Of a stretch of 64,000 bases of DNA, positions 27,955 to 37,814 are shown piece after piece. Location: positions 1,550,001 through 1,614,000 of the forward strand of contig NC_017964.1 of NCBI RefSeq assembly GCF_000219915.2. Reading direction: 5' to 3'. How positions within the stretch are numbered: position 1 is the first letter of the stretch; every line of letters starts with the position of its first letter. Origin of the DNA: Advenella kashmirensis WT001. GTDB taxonomy: Bacteria > Pseudomonadota > Gammaproteobacteria > Burkholderiales > Burkholderiaceae_B. The notes under the pieces are model-generated. The model was not told the origin of the DNA, searched no databases, and saw only the letters and a program-made list of their open reading frames with translations. The translations under genes were made by a program, and so were the position numbers.

Positions 27955-30158
27955 ATGGAAATTAAAGTCAACTTTCTCGACAAGCTACGCCTTGAAGCCA
28001 AATTCGATGATTTTACGGTTGTGGCCGATCAGCCGATCCGTTATAAGGGCGATGGATCGGCGCCTGGTCCTTTCGATTATTTTCTGGCTTCCTCGGCCTT
28101 GTGTGCAGCGTATTTTGTGAAGTTGTACTGCGTCACCCGTAATATTCCTACGGAAAATATCCGCCTGTCTCAAAATAATATTGTGGATCCGGAGAATCGC
28201 TACAAGCAGATCTTCAAGATTCAGGTCGAGCTGCCCGCTGACATCGAGGAGGCAGACCGCCGGGGAATTCTACGCTCTATCGAGCGCTGTACGGTAAAAA
28301 AAGTCGTGCAAACCGGGCCGGAGTTTGTCATTGAAGAGGTAGAGAACCTGGATGCTGATGCCCAGTCTTTGCTGACATTGAATCCCGCTTCCGACGCCAG
28401 TACCTATATAACGGGCAAAGATTTGCCGCTGGAGCAAACCATCGCCAATATGTCGGGCATTCTGGCTAACCTGGGTATTAAGATTGAAATTGCCTCATGG
28501 CGCAATATTGTTCCCAATGTCTGGTCGCTGCATATTCGCGATGCGCACTCGCCCATGTGTTTTACCAATGGCAAGGGAGCGACCAAGGAAAGCGCGCTGG
28601 CATCGGCGTTGGGAGAGTATATCGAGCGCCTTAATTGCAATCACTTCTACGCCGGTTCATTTTGGGGCGAAGACATCGCCAACGCATCGTTTGTACATTA
28701 CCCGGACGAACGCTGGTTCCAGCCGGGGCCCAAGGATGCGCTGCCCGCAGACATTCTGGATGCATACAGCCGGCAAATCTATAACCCGGATGGCGAGCTG
28801 CGTGGCTCGCATCTGTATGATACCAATTCCGGCAATATGTCGCGAGGTATCTGTTCGCTGCCGTTTGTACGGCAATCAGACGGCCATGTGGTGTATTTTC
28901 CGTCAAACCTGGTCGAAAACCTGTATGTCAGCAATGGCATGAGCGCCGGCAACACGCTGGTAGAAGCGCAGGTACAGTGCTTGTCCGAAATTTTTGAACG
29001 GGCGGTAAAACGCGAAATTCTGGAAGGCGAAATTGCATTGCCCGATGTGCCGCAGGAAGTGCTGGCGAAATACCCAGGCATTCTGGCCGGGATTCAAGCA
29101 TTGGAAGAGCAGGGCTTTCCGGTGCTGGTCAAGGACGCATCGCTGGGCGGGACTTACCCGGTAATGTGCGTGACCTTGATGAACCCACGCACAGGCGGCG
29201 TCTTTGCCTCATTCGGCGCGCATCCAAGTTTTGAGGTGGCGCTGGAGCGCAGCCTTACGGAATTGCTGCAGGGACGCAGTATCGAGGGGCTGAACGATTT
29301 GCCTAAGCCTACCTTTGTCAGTGAAGTGGTGACCGAAGCAAATAATTTTGTCGAACACTTCATTGATTCCAGCGGAGTGGTGTCGTGGCGCTTTTTCAGC
29401 GCCAAGGCGGATTTTGAGTTTGTGGAATGGGATTTTTCCGGCCAGGGTAAAGACGCCAATGCTCAGGAAGCAGCGACCTTGTTCGGTATTCTAGAGGACT
29501 TGGGCAAAGAGGCGTACATGGCAGTCTATGACCAACTGGCGCTATCGCCTGCCGAATTCTGGTGCCCGGCTATTCGGAAGTGTACCCGGTAGACGATGTG
29601 ACCTGGGACAACACCAATAAGGCACTTTTGTTCCGCACAGATATTTTGAACCTGCATCGCCTGGACAATGCCGCGTTGGTCGCGCTGCTTGAGCGGCTTG
29701 AGAACAACGAACTGGATGACTACGCCGATATTGCTACGTTGATCGGTATCGAGTTTGATGAGAATACCGACTGGGGGCAGCTCACTGTTCTGGAGTTAAA
29801 GCTATTGATAAACCTGGCCTTGCAGCAATTTGAGGCAGCGCAGGAGCTGACCGGCGCTTTCCTGCAGTACAACGACAACACGGTTGAGCGCGGTCTGTTT
29901 TATCAGGCATTGAATGTGGTGCTGGAAGTGCAGCTTGATGATGACCTGGAGCTGGACGACTATGCCGTTAACTTTCGCAAGATGTTCGGCAATGCCCGGA
30001 TGGATGCGGTGATGGGGTCAGTGAACGGCAGCGTACGCTTCTTCGGGCTCACGCCTACCAGTATGAAACTGGAGGGGCTTGACAGGCATCACCGCTTGAT
30101 CGACAGTTATAGGAAATTGCATAAGGCGCGGGGCAAAGCGGCGGTGACTGTTGATTAG
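27955..30158 (+). CDS. OsmC-YcaO fusion protein (YcaO-type accessory factor, frameshifted)
   Basis: This protein has about 734 residues and two domains. Residues 1-150 form an OsmC/Ohr-like domain with the paired cysteines SSALCAAYF (Cys50) and IERCTVKK (Cys112). From about residue 158 it follows E. coli YcaO closely: ASWRNIVPNVWSLHIRD, CFTNGKGATKESALASALGE (ATP site), MSAGNTLVEAQVQ, HFIDSSGVVSW, and a TPR-like C-terminus. YcaO is linked to methylthiolation of ribosomal protein S12 and uses ATP to activate amide backbones. One base is missing near 29545; restoring it reads ACRILVPGYSEVYPVDD. The ATG at 27955 gives the normal OsmC start. The sulfur-reactive OsmC domain may serve the same reaction, which is inference. 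Confidence 0.88.
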
Positions 30159-30332
30159 GGACAACAACGTATTATTTGCTTATGATACCTTGGTCTCCAG
30201 TGAACGTGCACGCTTGATATGCCTGGGCTTAAATCTGGTCAGTGGTGCGTACCTGAATTATCAAAACATTCTGAGCTGATCTTCATTAGGCCGCGTAGGC
30301 TGGAAATTCGATGACATCTGCACGACTCTGAA

Positions 30333-31145
30333 TTAATGGCCAGAAAAGCAGGCAGGGCGTCGTTCGATGAAATGTGCGATGCCTTCCTTGAAGTCTTCAC
30401 TTTGCAAACTCATGACCATCTCGGTATTGGCGTGCGAGATCGCTTCTCCCAGTGTCTGGAACGGCGCTTCCCACAGTTGTTGTTTCATGATGCGTACCGA
30501 ACGCGGTGATACGTCGGTGCCAAGCCGGTGCGCCAGTTGCCGGGCCGCCGCCAACAGGGAATCGGCGGGAACAACACGATGGACCAAGCCTAAATTGAGT
30601 GCTTCCTCGGCGTCGATTTTGCGTGAGGTCAGCAGCAGGTCCGTCGCATGAGCATGGCCGACGATGCGGGGGAGAATCCAGGCGATGCCGTGCTCGGCAA
30701 TCAGACCACGTTGGGCAAAGGCGGTTGCAAATATTGCCTTATCAGCAGCGAGCCGAAAATCGCTGTAGAGCGTCATGATTAACCCCAGTCCGGCTGCCGC
30801 GCCATTGATAGCGCTAATAATAGGTTTGGGCGCAGCAGGGAAATAGGAGTAACGTGTCTGGAAGTCTGCACGACGATTCATGTCGTAGGCGCGCATCCAT
30901 TGTTCGGCCCTGATATCTTCGGGAGGCAGCACTTCCAGTTCGTCCATGTCCATGCCCGCGCAAAATGCACGCCCCGCACCGGTCAATATGATGGCGCGCA
31001 CGGTGTCGTCACGGCCAGCTGTTTCGATGGCTGAGCGCAGTTCTGTCTCCATGACTTTGGTCAGCGCGTTCATGCGTTCGGGTCGGTTCAGCGTGATAGT
31101 GGCGATTGCGTCGTCGACGGCGTAGTTCAATGTTTCATATGTCAT
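30333..31145 (-). CDS. Enoyl-CoA hydratase/isomerase family protein
   Basis: This 270-residue crotonase-fold enzyme has the start MTYETLNYAVDD at 31145. The oxyanion-hole segments are AGRAFCAGMDMDEL and ISAINGAAAGLGLIMTLYSDFRLA. The acidic residue position usually carrying the hydratase glutamates appears in FAQRGLIAEHGIAWILPRIVG. It likely adds water to, or rearranges, an unsaturated acyl-CoA. It is the last gene of a leftward operon with an aldehyde dehydrogenase, a second hydratase, an ADP-forming acyl-CoA synthetase and a Bug protein. The frame is intact. The actual substrate is unknown. Confidence 0.87.
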   Translation of the reverse strand: MTYETLNYAVDDAIATITLNRPERMNALTKVMETELRSAIETAGRDDTVRAIILTGAGRAFCAGMDMDELEVLPPEDIRAEQWMRAYDMNRRADFQTRYSYFPAAPKPIISAINGAAAGLGLIMTLYSDFRLAADKAIFATAFAQRGLIAEHGIAWILPRIVGHAHATDLLLTSRKIDAEEALNLGLVHRVVPADSLLAAARQLAHRLGTDVSPRSVRIMKQQLWEAPFQTLGEAISHANTEMVMSLQSEDFKEGIAHFIERRPACFSGH

Positions 31146-31155
31146 AGTCAGGGTA

Positions 31156-32594
31156 TTATTCACAGAGTGATTCGAGGAAGGAGGTGGGAAGCTGGATGGC
31201 GACCGGCTCAAGAAACTCTTGTATTCCGTGACAACCGTTTTCGCGTCCGATGCCGGATTTTCTGAAACCGCCGAAAGGCGCAGAGGGATTGAATGGAGCG
31301 CCATTGATGTCGACTTGGCCTGCGCGAATGCGGCGCGCCACAGCCAGCGTGTCGAGCGTGACGGGCCCCCAGACAGCGCCGGCCAACCCGTATTCGGTGC
31401 CATTGGCCAGGGCGATGCCATCTTCGATATCGTCATAGCACATGATGCACAGGACCGGGCCGAACACTTCTTCCATTGCGATTGTCATTGCGGGTGTGAC
31501 GTCCGATAGCACCGTCGCGGGAATGAAAAAACCATGATCTGGAACGGACTGTTTATCTCCACGGAACGTGCGCCTGCGGCCACGGCGCTATCGATCATTG
31601 CCTGCACTTTTTCGCGCTGGTCCGCAGAAACGAGGGGGCCGAGTCGCGTTGCTGCGTCTGCCGGGTCACCCATGCGATAGGTGTCAATAAGGTCTCGAAC
31701 AAGTCGCTCGACTTCTGGCAGCATATCGCGTTGTACCAGCAGGCGCGTCATGGAGGAACAGGTTTGCCCAGAGTTGAGCATGCAACTGGCCAGGGTGGCT
31801 TTGACGGCTGTCGGCAGCTCGGCGCCGGGCAGCACGAGTGCGGCAGATTTGCCGCCCAGTTCCAGAGCCATGCGCTTGATCTGGCTGCCGGCGATGGCTG
31901 CGATATGACTGCCTGCGCGTGTGGAACCGGTGAAGGAGACCATATCGATACCGGGATGGGAGACCAGCATCTCTCCGATATCCGGGCCGGTGCCATATAT
32001 CACGTTGAATACGCCTGGTGGCAAACCGGCCTGTTGGATCGCTTCGGCCAACAGGGCAGCGCTGGTCGGTGCGATTTCAGAGGGTTTCAGGACAACCGTG
32101 CAGCCGGCCAGCAGCGCCGGTGCGACCTTGCCGGTGATTTGGTGCAAAGGATAGTTCCATGGCGTAATGCAGGCCACCACGCCCACCGGTACATTCTGCA
32201 CCAGGGAATGACCCATGCGCGTTTCCCAAACCATCTCAGCCGCAAGATCGGCATAGCTATTCCACGCGGCAATGGGTGCGCCCACCTGGATACGCGCAGC
32301 TAATTTGCGCGGCATTCCTACTTCGCGGGAGATTGCTGTTGTCAGCGCTTCGGCCTTTTCCGACAGCGCGGCAGCCACTCGACGCACTGCCGCGATGCGT
32401 TCGGCCAGGGGCGTGGCGGACCAGCCGATCCATGCTGCGCGTGCAGCTGCGACCGCGCGATGTACATCGTCATGCGAGGCAGAACGATAACGAGCGAAGA
32501 CGTCTTCAGTGAAACTGTCCGTGACGGGCAACTCCTGCTCGCCGCTTGCGGCTGTCATGACGCCGTCTATGAATAAGTGAGTCTGTTTAAGCAT
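31156..32594 (-). CDS. NAD(P)-dependent aldehyde dehydrogenase (frameshifted)
   Basis: This aldehyde dehydrogenase of about 480 residues oxidises an aldehyde to an acid. Conserved elements are the ITPWNYPLHQITGKVAPALL cofactor loop, VSFTGSTRAG, the catalytic glutamate motif LELGGKSAAL, and the nucleophile cysteine in LNSGQTCSS. The C-terminus has EEVFGPVLCIMCYDDIEDGI and NPSAPFGGFRKSGIGRENG. One base is missing near 31545 (a GG read as G); adding it gives EINSPVPDHGFFIPATVLSD. It sits between two enoyl-CoA hydratase genes with 6-10 base gaps, as in operons where a CoA-thioester is cleaved to an aldehyde. Confidence 0.88.
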
Positions 32595-32600
32595 GGGTAG

Positions 32601-33394
32601 TTAATCCTTGTGGAGGCGGGCCGATGTGGATGAAGCGCGTCGAGAGATAAACGCGCGCATAACCTGTTGTGGTTCCCCGGATGCATAGCATTCAAGTTGA
32701 TAGCGGATGCCGGCGCTGCACGCCTCGTTAAAGCCGGGCTGCGTGCGTTCCCTGAAGCGCTGCTTGGTCAAGCGGACAGCGGTACGCGGCAATGCAGCCA
32801 GCTTGGCTGCCCGTTCCAGGGCACGAGGTAATACCTGATCGGCAGATACCAGGTCGTTGACGAGCCCGAGTGTATGCGCCCGTTCGCCCGTGATCAGTTC
32901 TCCGCTCAGCGAGAGCTCCTGGTTGAGGGAATGGCCAATTTGTAATGACATCAGATATGAACCGACAATACTCGCCAATCCGGCCTTGACTTCGGGCTGT
33001 CCCATGCGTAGCGCTGGATGGGCTACCCGCAAGTCGCACATCAGGCGATCTGAAAGCCGGCGCCAACGGCAGTACCATTCAGTGCCGCAACAATTGGCTT
33101 GGTCATGTCGCGTACAGCCTGATACATGGCGTGTTGGCGATTGAGCCAGTCAGCAAGATTGCCAGTGTCGATCGTGGCCGCCTCATCCAGGTCCTGGCCT
33201 GCGCAGAAGGCGCGCTCGCCGGTACCTGTCAGCACAATGGCGCGGACTGTGTCGTCAGCCTCGAGCGCATATAAAGTGTCTGTGAGTTCTGCGCGCAACG
33301 AGGCATTTACGGCGTTCATTTCGGCCGGGCGATTGAGGCGAACGACGGCAATCTCGTCGATGTAGTCTGTCACTACGGTACTTTGAGAGGTCAT
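32601..33394 (-). CDS. Enoyl-CoA hydratase/isomerase family protein (frameshifted)
   Basis: This is the second crotonase-fold enzyme of the operon, about 264 residues. It shows TGERAFCAGQDLDEA and ALNGTAVGAGFQIA for the oxyanion hole, then CDLRVAHPALRMGQPEVKAGLASIVGSYLM. As written it stops after FQIA. One C is missing near 33041; adding it gives FQIALMCDLRVAHP. The start MTSQST at 33394 overlaps the stop of the acyl-CoA synthetase gene (ATGA), so translation is coupled. The substrate is unknown, but the paired synthetase suggests an acid that is first activated to its CoA ester. Confidence 0.86.
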
Positions 33395-35508
33395 GCCTGC
33401 TCCTTGCAACGTTCGATGACGGCATCGACGGCCCAGCCTGCGCTGCCCGTATCGCCGACAATCAGCGGGTTAAGATCGATGGATGTAATATCGCGCGGAT
33501 GAGATGCGGCCAGGCGAGCAAGCGCCACGGCCGTATGCGCTACAGTATCAAGGTCGATGGGCGCCTCGCCGCGTACACCGGCCAGAATCGGCGCGATGCG
33601 AAGTGTGTGCAGCTTGGCGATAACGTCATCTTGAGAAAACGGGTGTAGCAGCACAACGAAGTCGCGCAGGGCTTCTACATATTTGCCGCCATCGCCGATC
33701 ATGACCACGGTGCCAAAGGCTGGATCCTGCCGAACGCCCAGCGCAAACTCACGCCGACCTGAAACGCGCCTGGCGACAATGACGCCATCAAATGGGACCT
33801 GCAGGGCGGCAACACGCTGTACGCACTTTTTCCATGCATCAATGATTTGCTGTTCGCTGTTCGGGCCAATAAATACCAATCCATGCTCGGATTTGTGCGG
33901 AATGTGAGCAGAACAGGCTTTCATCACAACGTCCTGTCCGAGTGCACGCCAGGCGGTGAGGGCTTCATCCGCATTGCGGCACAGTAAATACGGCACTGTT
34001 GGAATATCCGCTCTTGCCAGTACGGCCAGGCTTTCGTCTTCGCTCAGAAAGTGACTGGTTCGGTCCGGGAGGGCGAGCACTGATGCTGCCGCTGCTTCCA
34101 GTTGGTCGCGTGCCGATGCCTGTTGCATCAGGGTGCCATGGCGGCTCCACTGGTGCAGCGCATTGATGGCATCCGTTTCGTGCGCAAACACGGGTACTCC
34201 GGCTTCGCGAAAAATCTGGCGCACCGACACCTGGGGCGCAGACACCACGGCTGGTTTACCTGTATTGGCTGCAAACGTGGCGGTATCGGTTGCCATGCCC
34301 TGCACGTCATAGCCGGGACCGGCCACGGGTACGCCGATAAGAAACATATCTGCCTGCGGATCGGTAGCCAGGGTATTGAGCGTAGCGGCATACATGCCGC
34401 TTTGGGTCATCAGCGAGGCGGTCAAGTCTACTGGATTCTGCGCGGTTGCAAAGCTGGGCATAATATCGGCCAAGTTGCGTACCACCGCAGGGGCCAATTC
34501 CGTTAACGGAAGGTTCAGGGTTTCGGCTGCATCCGCGCACAGTACCCCGACAGCGCCGCTGTGGCTCATGACAACCAGGCTGTCTGCGGGTCGGGGAGGC
34601 AGTGCCAGATAAAGTTCAACGGCATTGATCAGTCCGTGCACATCGGCGGCACGCCAGATACCGTGGCGTTCGAAAAAGGCCTCCACGACGACATCATCGT
34701 TGACCATCGCGCCTGTGTGCGAGGCCGCTGCCTTCGCACCGTGTACGCTTCGTCCGGCCTTCAGGGCAATGACCGCTGCACCGCGCGAGATGGCCAGTCG
34801 GGCCGTTTCGGCCAGCATGGCGGGATCCGCAAGCGATTCGATATACAACAGGATGACCCGGATTTCCGGATCGACGGCTGCAGCCAGCGCTAATTCGCAC
34901 ACAGAGGCATCAGCATCATTGCCAGAGGCAATCAGATAGCGCACCCCCACACCGCGTTCACGCAGCATGGCGTAGGGCATGACGCTGGCGGCGCCACTCT
35001 GGCTGATGATGGCAACCGGCCCGTCTTCGGGTTCGATCTCCATGAACATGGTGCTAAAGTTCATGACTGCGCCGGTGTGGAAATTAGCCACGCCTTGCGC
35101 GTTGGGGCCCACCAGCCGCAAGCCCAGTCGGCGAGCCTGTTGTACAAGTGCGGTTTGCCGCTGTACTCCCGCGCTGCCAGTTTCGCCAAAACCCGAGCTC
35201 ATCAAGATGACGCATGCAATTGCCTGTGTAGCGCATTGTTCTATGACGTCAGCAACGGCATCCTGGCCCACTGCGACGATGGCGACATCGGGTGTCTCCG
35301 GCAGTTCAGCGAGCGATGCATATGCCTGCATGCCCTGTATTATCTTGCGTCTTGGATTTATCGGATACACTGCGCCGGAAAATCCGAAGCGCTTAATATA
35401 ATGCAGAGGGCGGCCCCCGACCTTATTGGGGTCTTCCGTCGCGCCGATCACGGCGATGCTGCGTGGAACCAGTGCAGTGCGCAGGCGAGGATCAGGAGAA
35501 ATTGTCAT
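33391..35508 (-). CDS. Acyl-CoA synthetase, ADP-forming (acetate-CoA ligase/FerA-like family)
   Basis: This 705-residue protein combines the CoA-binding, succinyl-CoA ligase-like and ATP-grasp domains in one chain. The start is MTISPDPRLRTAL at 35508. Visible motifs are SIAVIGATEDPNKVGGRPL (CoA-binding Rossmann), ISQSGAASVMPYAM, KAGRSVHGAKAAASHTGAM with the phosphohistidine loop, and the ATP-grasp part VVMKACSAHIPHKSEHGLVFIG. It forms acyl-CoA from an acid, ATP and CoA. Some members activate aromatic acids such as ferulate. It is followed by hydratase and aldehyde dehydrogenase genes, so activation of a side-chain acid before chain shortening is plausible. Confidence 0.88.
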   Translation of the reverse strand: MTISPDPRLRTALVPRSIAVIGATEDPNKVGGRPLHYIKRFGFSGAVYPINPRRKIIQGMQAYASLAELPETPDVAIVAVGQDAVADVIEQCATQAIACVILMSSGFGETGSAGVQRQTALVQQARRLGLRLVGPNAQGVANFHTGAVMNFSTMFMEIEPEDGPVAIISQSGAASVMPYAMLRERGVGVRYLIASGNDADASVCELALAAAVDPEIRVILLYIESLADPAMLAETARLAISRGAAVIALKAGRSVHGAKAAASHTGAMVNDDVVVEAFFERHGIWRAADVHGLINAVELYLALPPRPADSLVVMSHSGAVGVLCADAAETLNLPLTELAPAVVRNLADIMPSFATAQNPVDLTASLMTQSGMYAATLNTLATDPQADMFLIGVPVAGPGYDVQGMATDTATFAANTGKPAVVSAPQVSVRQIFREAGVPVFAHETDAINALHQWSRHGTLMQQASARDQLEAAAASVLALPDRTSHFLSEDESLAVLARADIPTVPYLLCRNADEALTAWRALGQDVVMKACSAHIPHKSEHGLVFIGPNSEQQIIDAWKKCVQRVAALQVPFDGVIVARRVSGRREFALGVRQDPAFGTVVMIGDGGKYVEALRDFVVLLHPFSQDDVIAKLHTLRIAPILAGVRGEAPIDLDTVAHTAVALARLAASHPRDITSIDLNPLIVGDTGSAGWAVDAVIERCKEQA

Positions 35509-35522
35509 GAATGCTGCTCGTA

Positions 35523-36503
35523 TCAGTTCAGGCTGGCGCCGGAGTTCTTCACAACCGGTGCCCATTTGGCGGTATCGTTTTTAATCAGATCGGCAAACTC
35601 TGCGGGCGTGGTGCTTTGCGCGGTAGCACCGTCCTTTTGCATGCGCGCTTTCATGTCTTCGGTTCCCATGATGGCTGCAATTTCCCGCTGCAGTCGGTTC
35701 ACGATGGATTCAGGTGTGCCAACTGGCGCAAGTACGCCATACCAGATGGTGACGTCGAAATCATCAAGCCCGGCCTGCTGGGCCGTGGGCACGTCAGGTA
35801 GCAATGGCGAGCGTGTTGGGCCGTTGACCGCCAGAGCTGTCACTTTGCCGGCAGCAATATTCTGGGTCTGCTGTGCAATAGTGTCGAACATCATTGAAAT
35901 GCGACCGGCCAGAAGATCAACGAGTGCAGGCGCCGAGCCTTTATATGGAATGTGGTTGATCCGGATGTCGGCGGCGGAGCGAAATAGCTCGCCCGAGAGG
36001 TGATTGGAACTGCCATTGCCCGCTGATCCATACGTGAGTTCGTTCGGCTTTGTTTTTGTCAGTTTCACCAGATCATCAAGTGTCTTTACGGGCAATTGGC
36101 GGTTGACAACCAGGACATTCATCGTTGTCGCCATCAGGCTGACGGGCGCGAAATCCTTGACTGGATCGTAACGCAGGTTGGCGTACAGGCTCGGATTGAT
36201 CGCCATGGTGCCGGTCGTGCCAAAAAACAGGGTATAGCCGTCTGCTTTGGAACGAGCCACCAGTTCCGCAGCGATGCTGCCGCCTGCACCGCCACGGTTG
36301 TCGACAACCACTTGCTGGCCAAGTCGCTCGCCCAGCCTTTGCGCCAGGATCCGCGCCATGGCATCGGTGGGGCCACCCGCAGCAAAGGGTACAACCAGGT
36401 TGACCGGGCGGGTTGGATACGACGCTTCCTGCGCATTCACAACAGATGAGGCCAGCAGGCAGGTTGCGGCAAATGCCGCAGTGAGGCAATGGATGGGTTT
36501 CAA
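35523..36503 (-). CDS. Bug-family (TctC-type) periplasmic substrate-binding protein
   Basis: This 326-residue exported binding protein is intact. It has a signal peptide (LTAAFAATCLLASSVVNA), then YPTRPVNLVVPFAAGGPTDAMAR, GQQVVVDNRGGAGGSIAAE, YGSAGNGSSNHLSGELF, IPYKGSAPALVDLLAGRI and a C-terminal WAPVVKNSGASLN. It leads the leftward catabolic operon (14 bases before the synthetase gene). It probably captures the substrate of that pathway. The divergent LysR gene at 36609 likely controls it. Confidence 0.9.
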   Translation of the reverse strand: MKPIHCLTAAFAATCLLASSVVNAQEASYPTRPVNLVVPFAAGGPTDAMARILAQRLGERLGQQVVVDNRGGAGGSIAAELVARSKADGYTLFFGTTGTMAINPSLYANLRYDPVKDFAPVSLMATTMNVLVVNRQLPVKTLDDLVKLTKTKPNELTYGSAGNGSSNHLSGELFRSAADIRINHIPYKGSAPALVDLLAGRISMMFDTIAQQTQNIAAGKVTALAVNGPTRSPLLPDVPTAQQAGLDDFDVTIWYGVLAPVGTPESIVNRLQREIAAIMGTEDMKARMQKDGATAQSTTPAEFADLIKNDTAKWAPVVKNSGASLN

Positions 36504-36608
36504 GTTTGTCTCCTTATTTGTTCTATGTTGATGGATACAAGCTTATCCACAATTGAGATATATATAAATAGACAGTTTATAATTTCAGATTTCCATTTAA
36601 GTGAAACC

Positions 36609-37526
36609 ATGAATTTCAAGCAGCTGGAAACATTCCTGTTGGTGGCGGACATGCAGTCGTTGTCGCGCGCAGCGATTGCATCGGATATGGCGCAGTCGCT
36701 GGTCAGCCGTCAGATCGCCGTGCTGGAAAAAGAATGGGGCAAGCGTCTGTTTGACAGAACCGGGCGGGGCATGGTGCTGTCCGAATTTGGTCGACGCATG
36801 TATCCCGAAGTCAAGCGCATCGTTGATCAGGTCGAACAGCTAGGCACCACCGCTCATCAGGCTGCCGGCATATTGACTGGGACAGTGCATATTGGGGTTT
36901 TGCCTTCGCTGGCAAGGCAATTATTGCCGCTGTTGCTGGCCGATATCCGTGAACGCGCACCCCAACTTCGTCTGCATGTGACGGAGGGCTTTAGCGGCTC
37001 CCTTGATGAACAGCTTGCGTCGGGGCGCCTGGATATGATCGTGGTCAATCGCTATGGTTCTTCCGCGTCGCGTGGAGAGGATGCGCTTGGCAAATTGGAC
37101 ACGTATTTGGTTGGCAAAGCTGGTCTGCCCGAACTGGCCACAAAAAGCCTGCCTTTTCATTCCCTTGATGGCGTTCCGTTGGTATTGCCCGCGGTACCTA
37201 ATGGCTTGCGCGCGACGCTGGATGTATTGTCTCGTCGCCACGATACGAAACTGAATATCGTCATGGAAGTGGAAACCGCTACTGCAATGAAAGACGTTGC
37301 TGCCGGTGGCCATGCATTTACGTTACTGCCCATGACTGCAGTGGCCCAGGAAATTGCCGCCGGCGAACTGGGCGCCAGCCTGATCATCAGTCCTGGGATA
37401 CGCAGAACGATCGCCTTGAGCGTGAGCCGCCAGCGTCCGTTATCCGAAGGTGCCAGACTTGTATCGTCCAGAGTCAGGTTGCTGGCGTCTGAGTTGCTGA
37501 CCGATTCGTGGAGTCAGGGTAAATAG
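36609..37526 (+). CDS. LysR-family transcriptional regulator
   Basis: This is a 305-residue LysR protein. The N-terminal helix-turn-helix reads MNFKQLETFLLVADMQSLSRAAIASDMAQSLVSRQIAVLEKEWGKRLFDRTGRGM. The C-terminal effector domain begins at VHIGVLPSLARQLLPLLLADI. It resembles the nitrogen-assimilation-control (Nac/Cbl-like) group in the TGRGMVLSEFG segment. It is divergent from the Bug-led acyl-CoA operon across a 105-base AT-rich gap, the standard place for a LysR activator. Confidence 0.9.
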   Translation: MNFKQLETFLLVADMQSLSRAAIASDMAQSLVSRQIAVLEKEWGKRLFDRTGRGMVLSEFGRRMYPEVKRIVDQVEQLGTTAHQAAGILTGTVHIGVLPSLARQLLPLLLADIRERAPQLRLHVTEGFSGSLDEQLASGRLDMIVVNRYGSSASRGEDALGKLDTYLVGKAGLPELATKSLPFHSLDGVPLVLPAVPNGLRATLDVLSRRHDTKLNIVMEVETATAMKDVAAGGHAFTLLPMTAVAQEIAAGELGASLIISPGIRRTIALSVSRQRPLSEGARLVSSRVRLLASELLTDSWSQGK

Positions 37527-37814
37527 AAAGCGGTTTAACATGCTTTGAACTATGCTGGTGCTGGATAGGCGGGATAGGGAGTACCAGGATGGGCTGCAAA
37601 CGAATTTTATGCAGTGACTTGTTAGTTTTTTGCATACGACGAGCTCACGTCTCTTCGATCTGCCTCATTTTTGCATGGGTGCGGTACGTCTGTATGGCCC
37701 GATATCTTGACGCACGGCTGAACATTACCCGCCGTTGCAATATTCCCGCCTGACTACAATCGATTGTCTTCAGCCTGCTCTGTCAGTAAGATAGCGTGAT
37801 GTAAAGGAGAGGCT

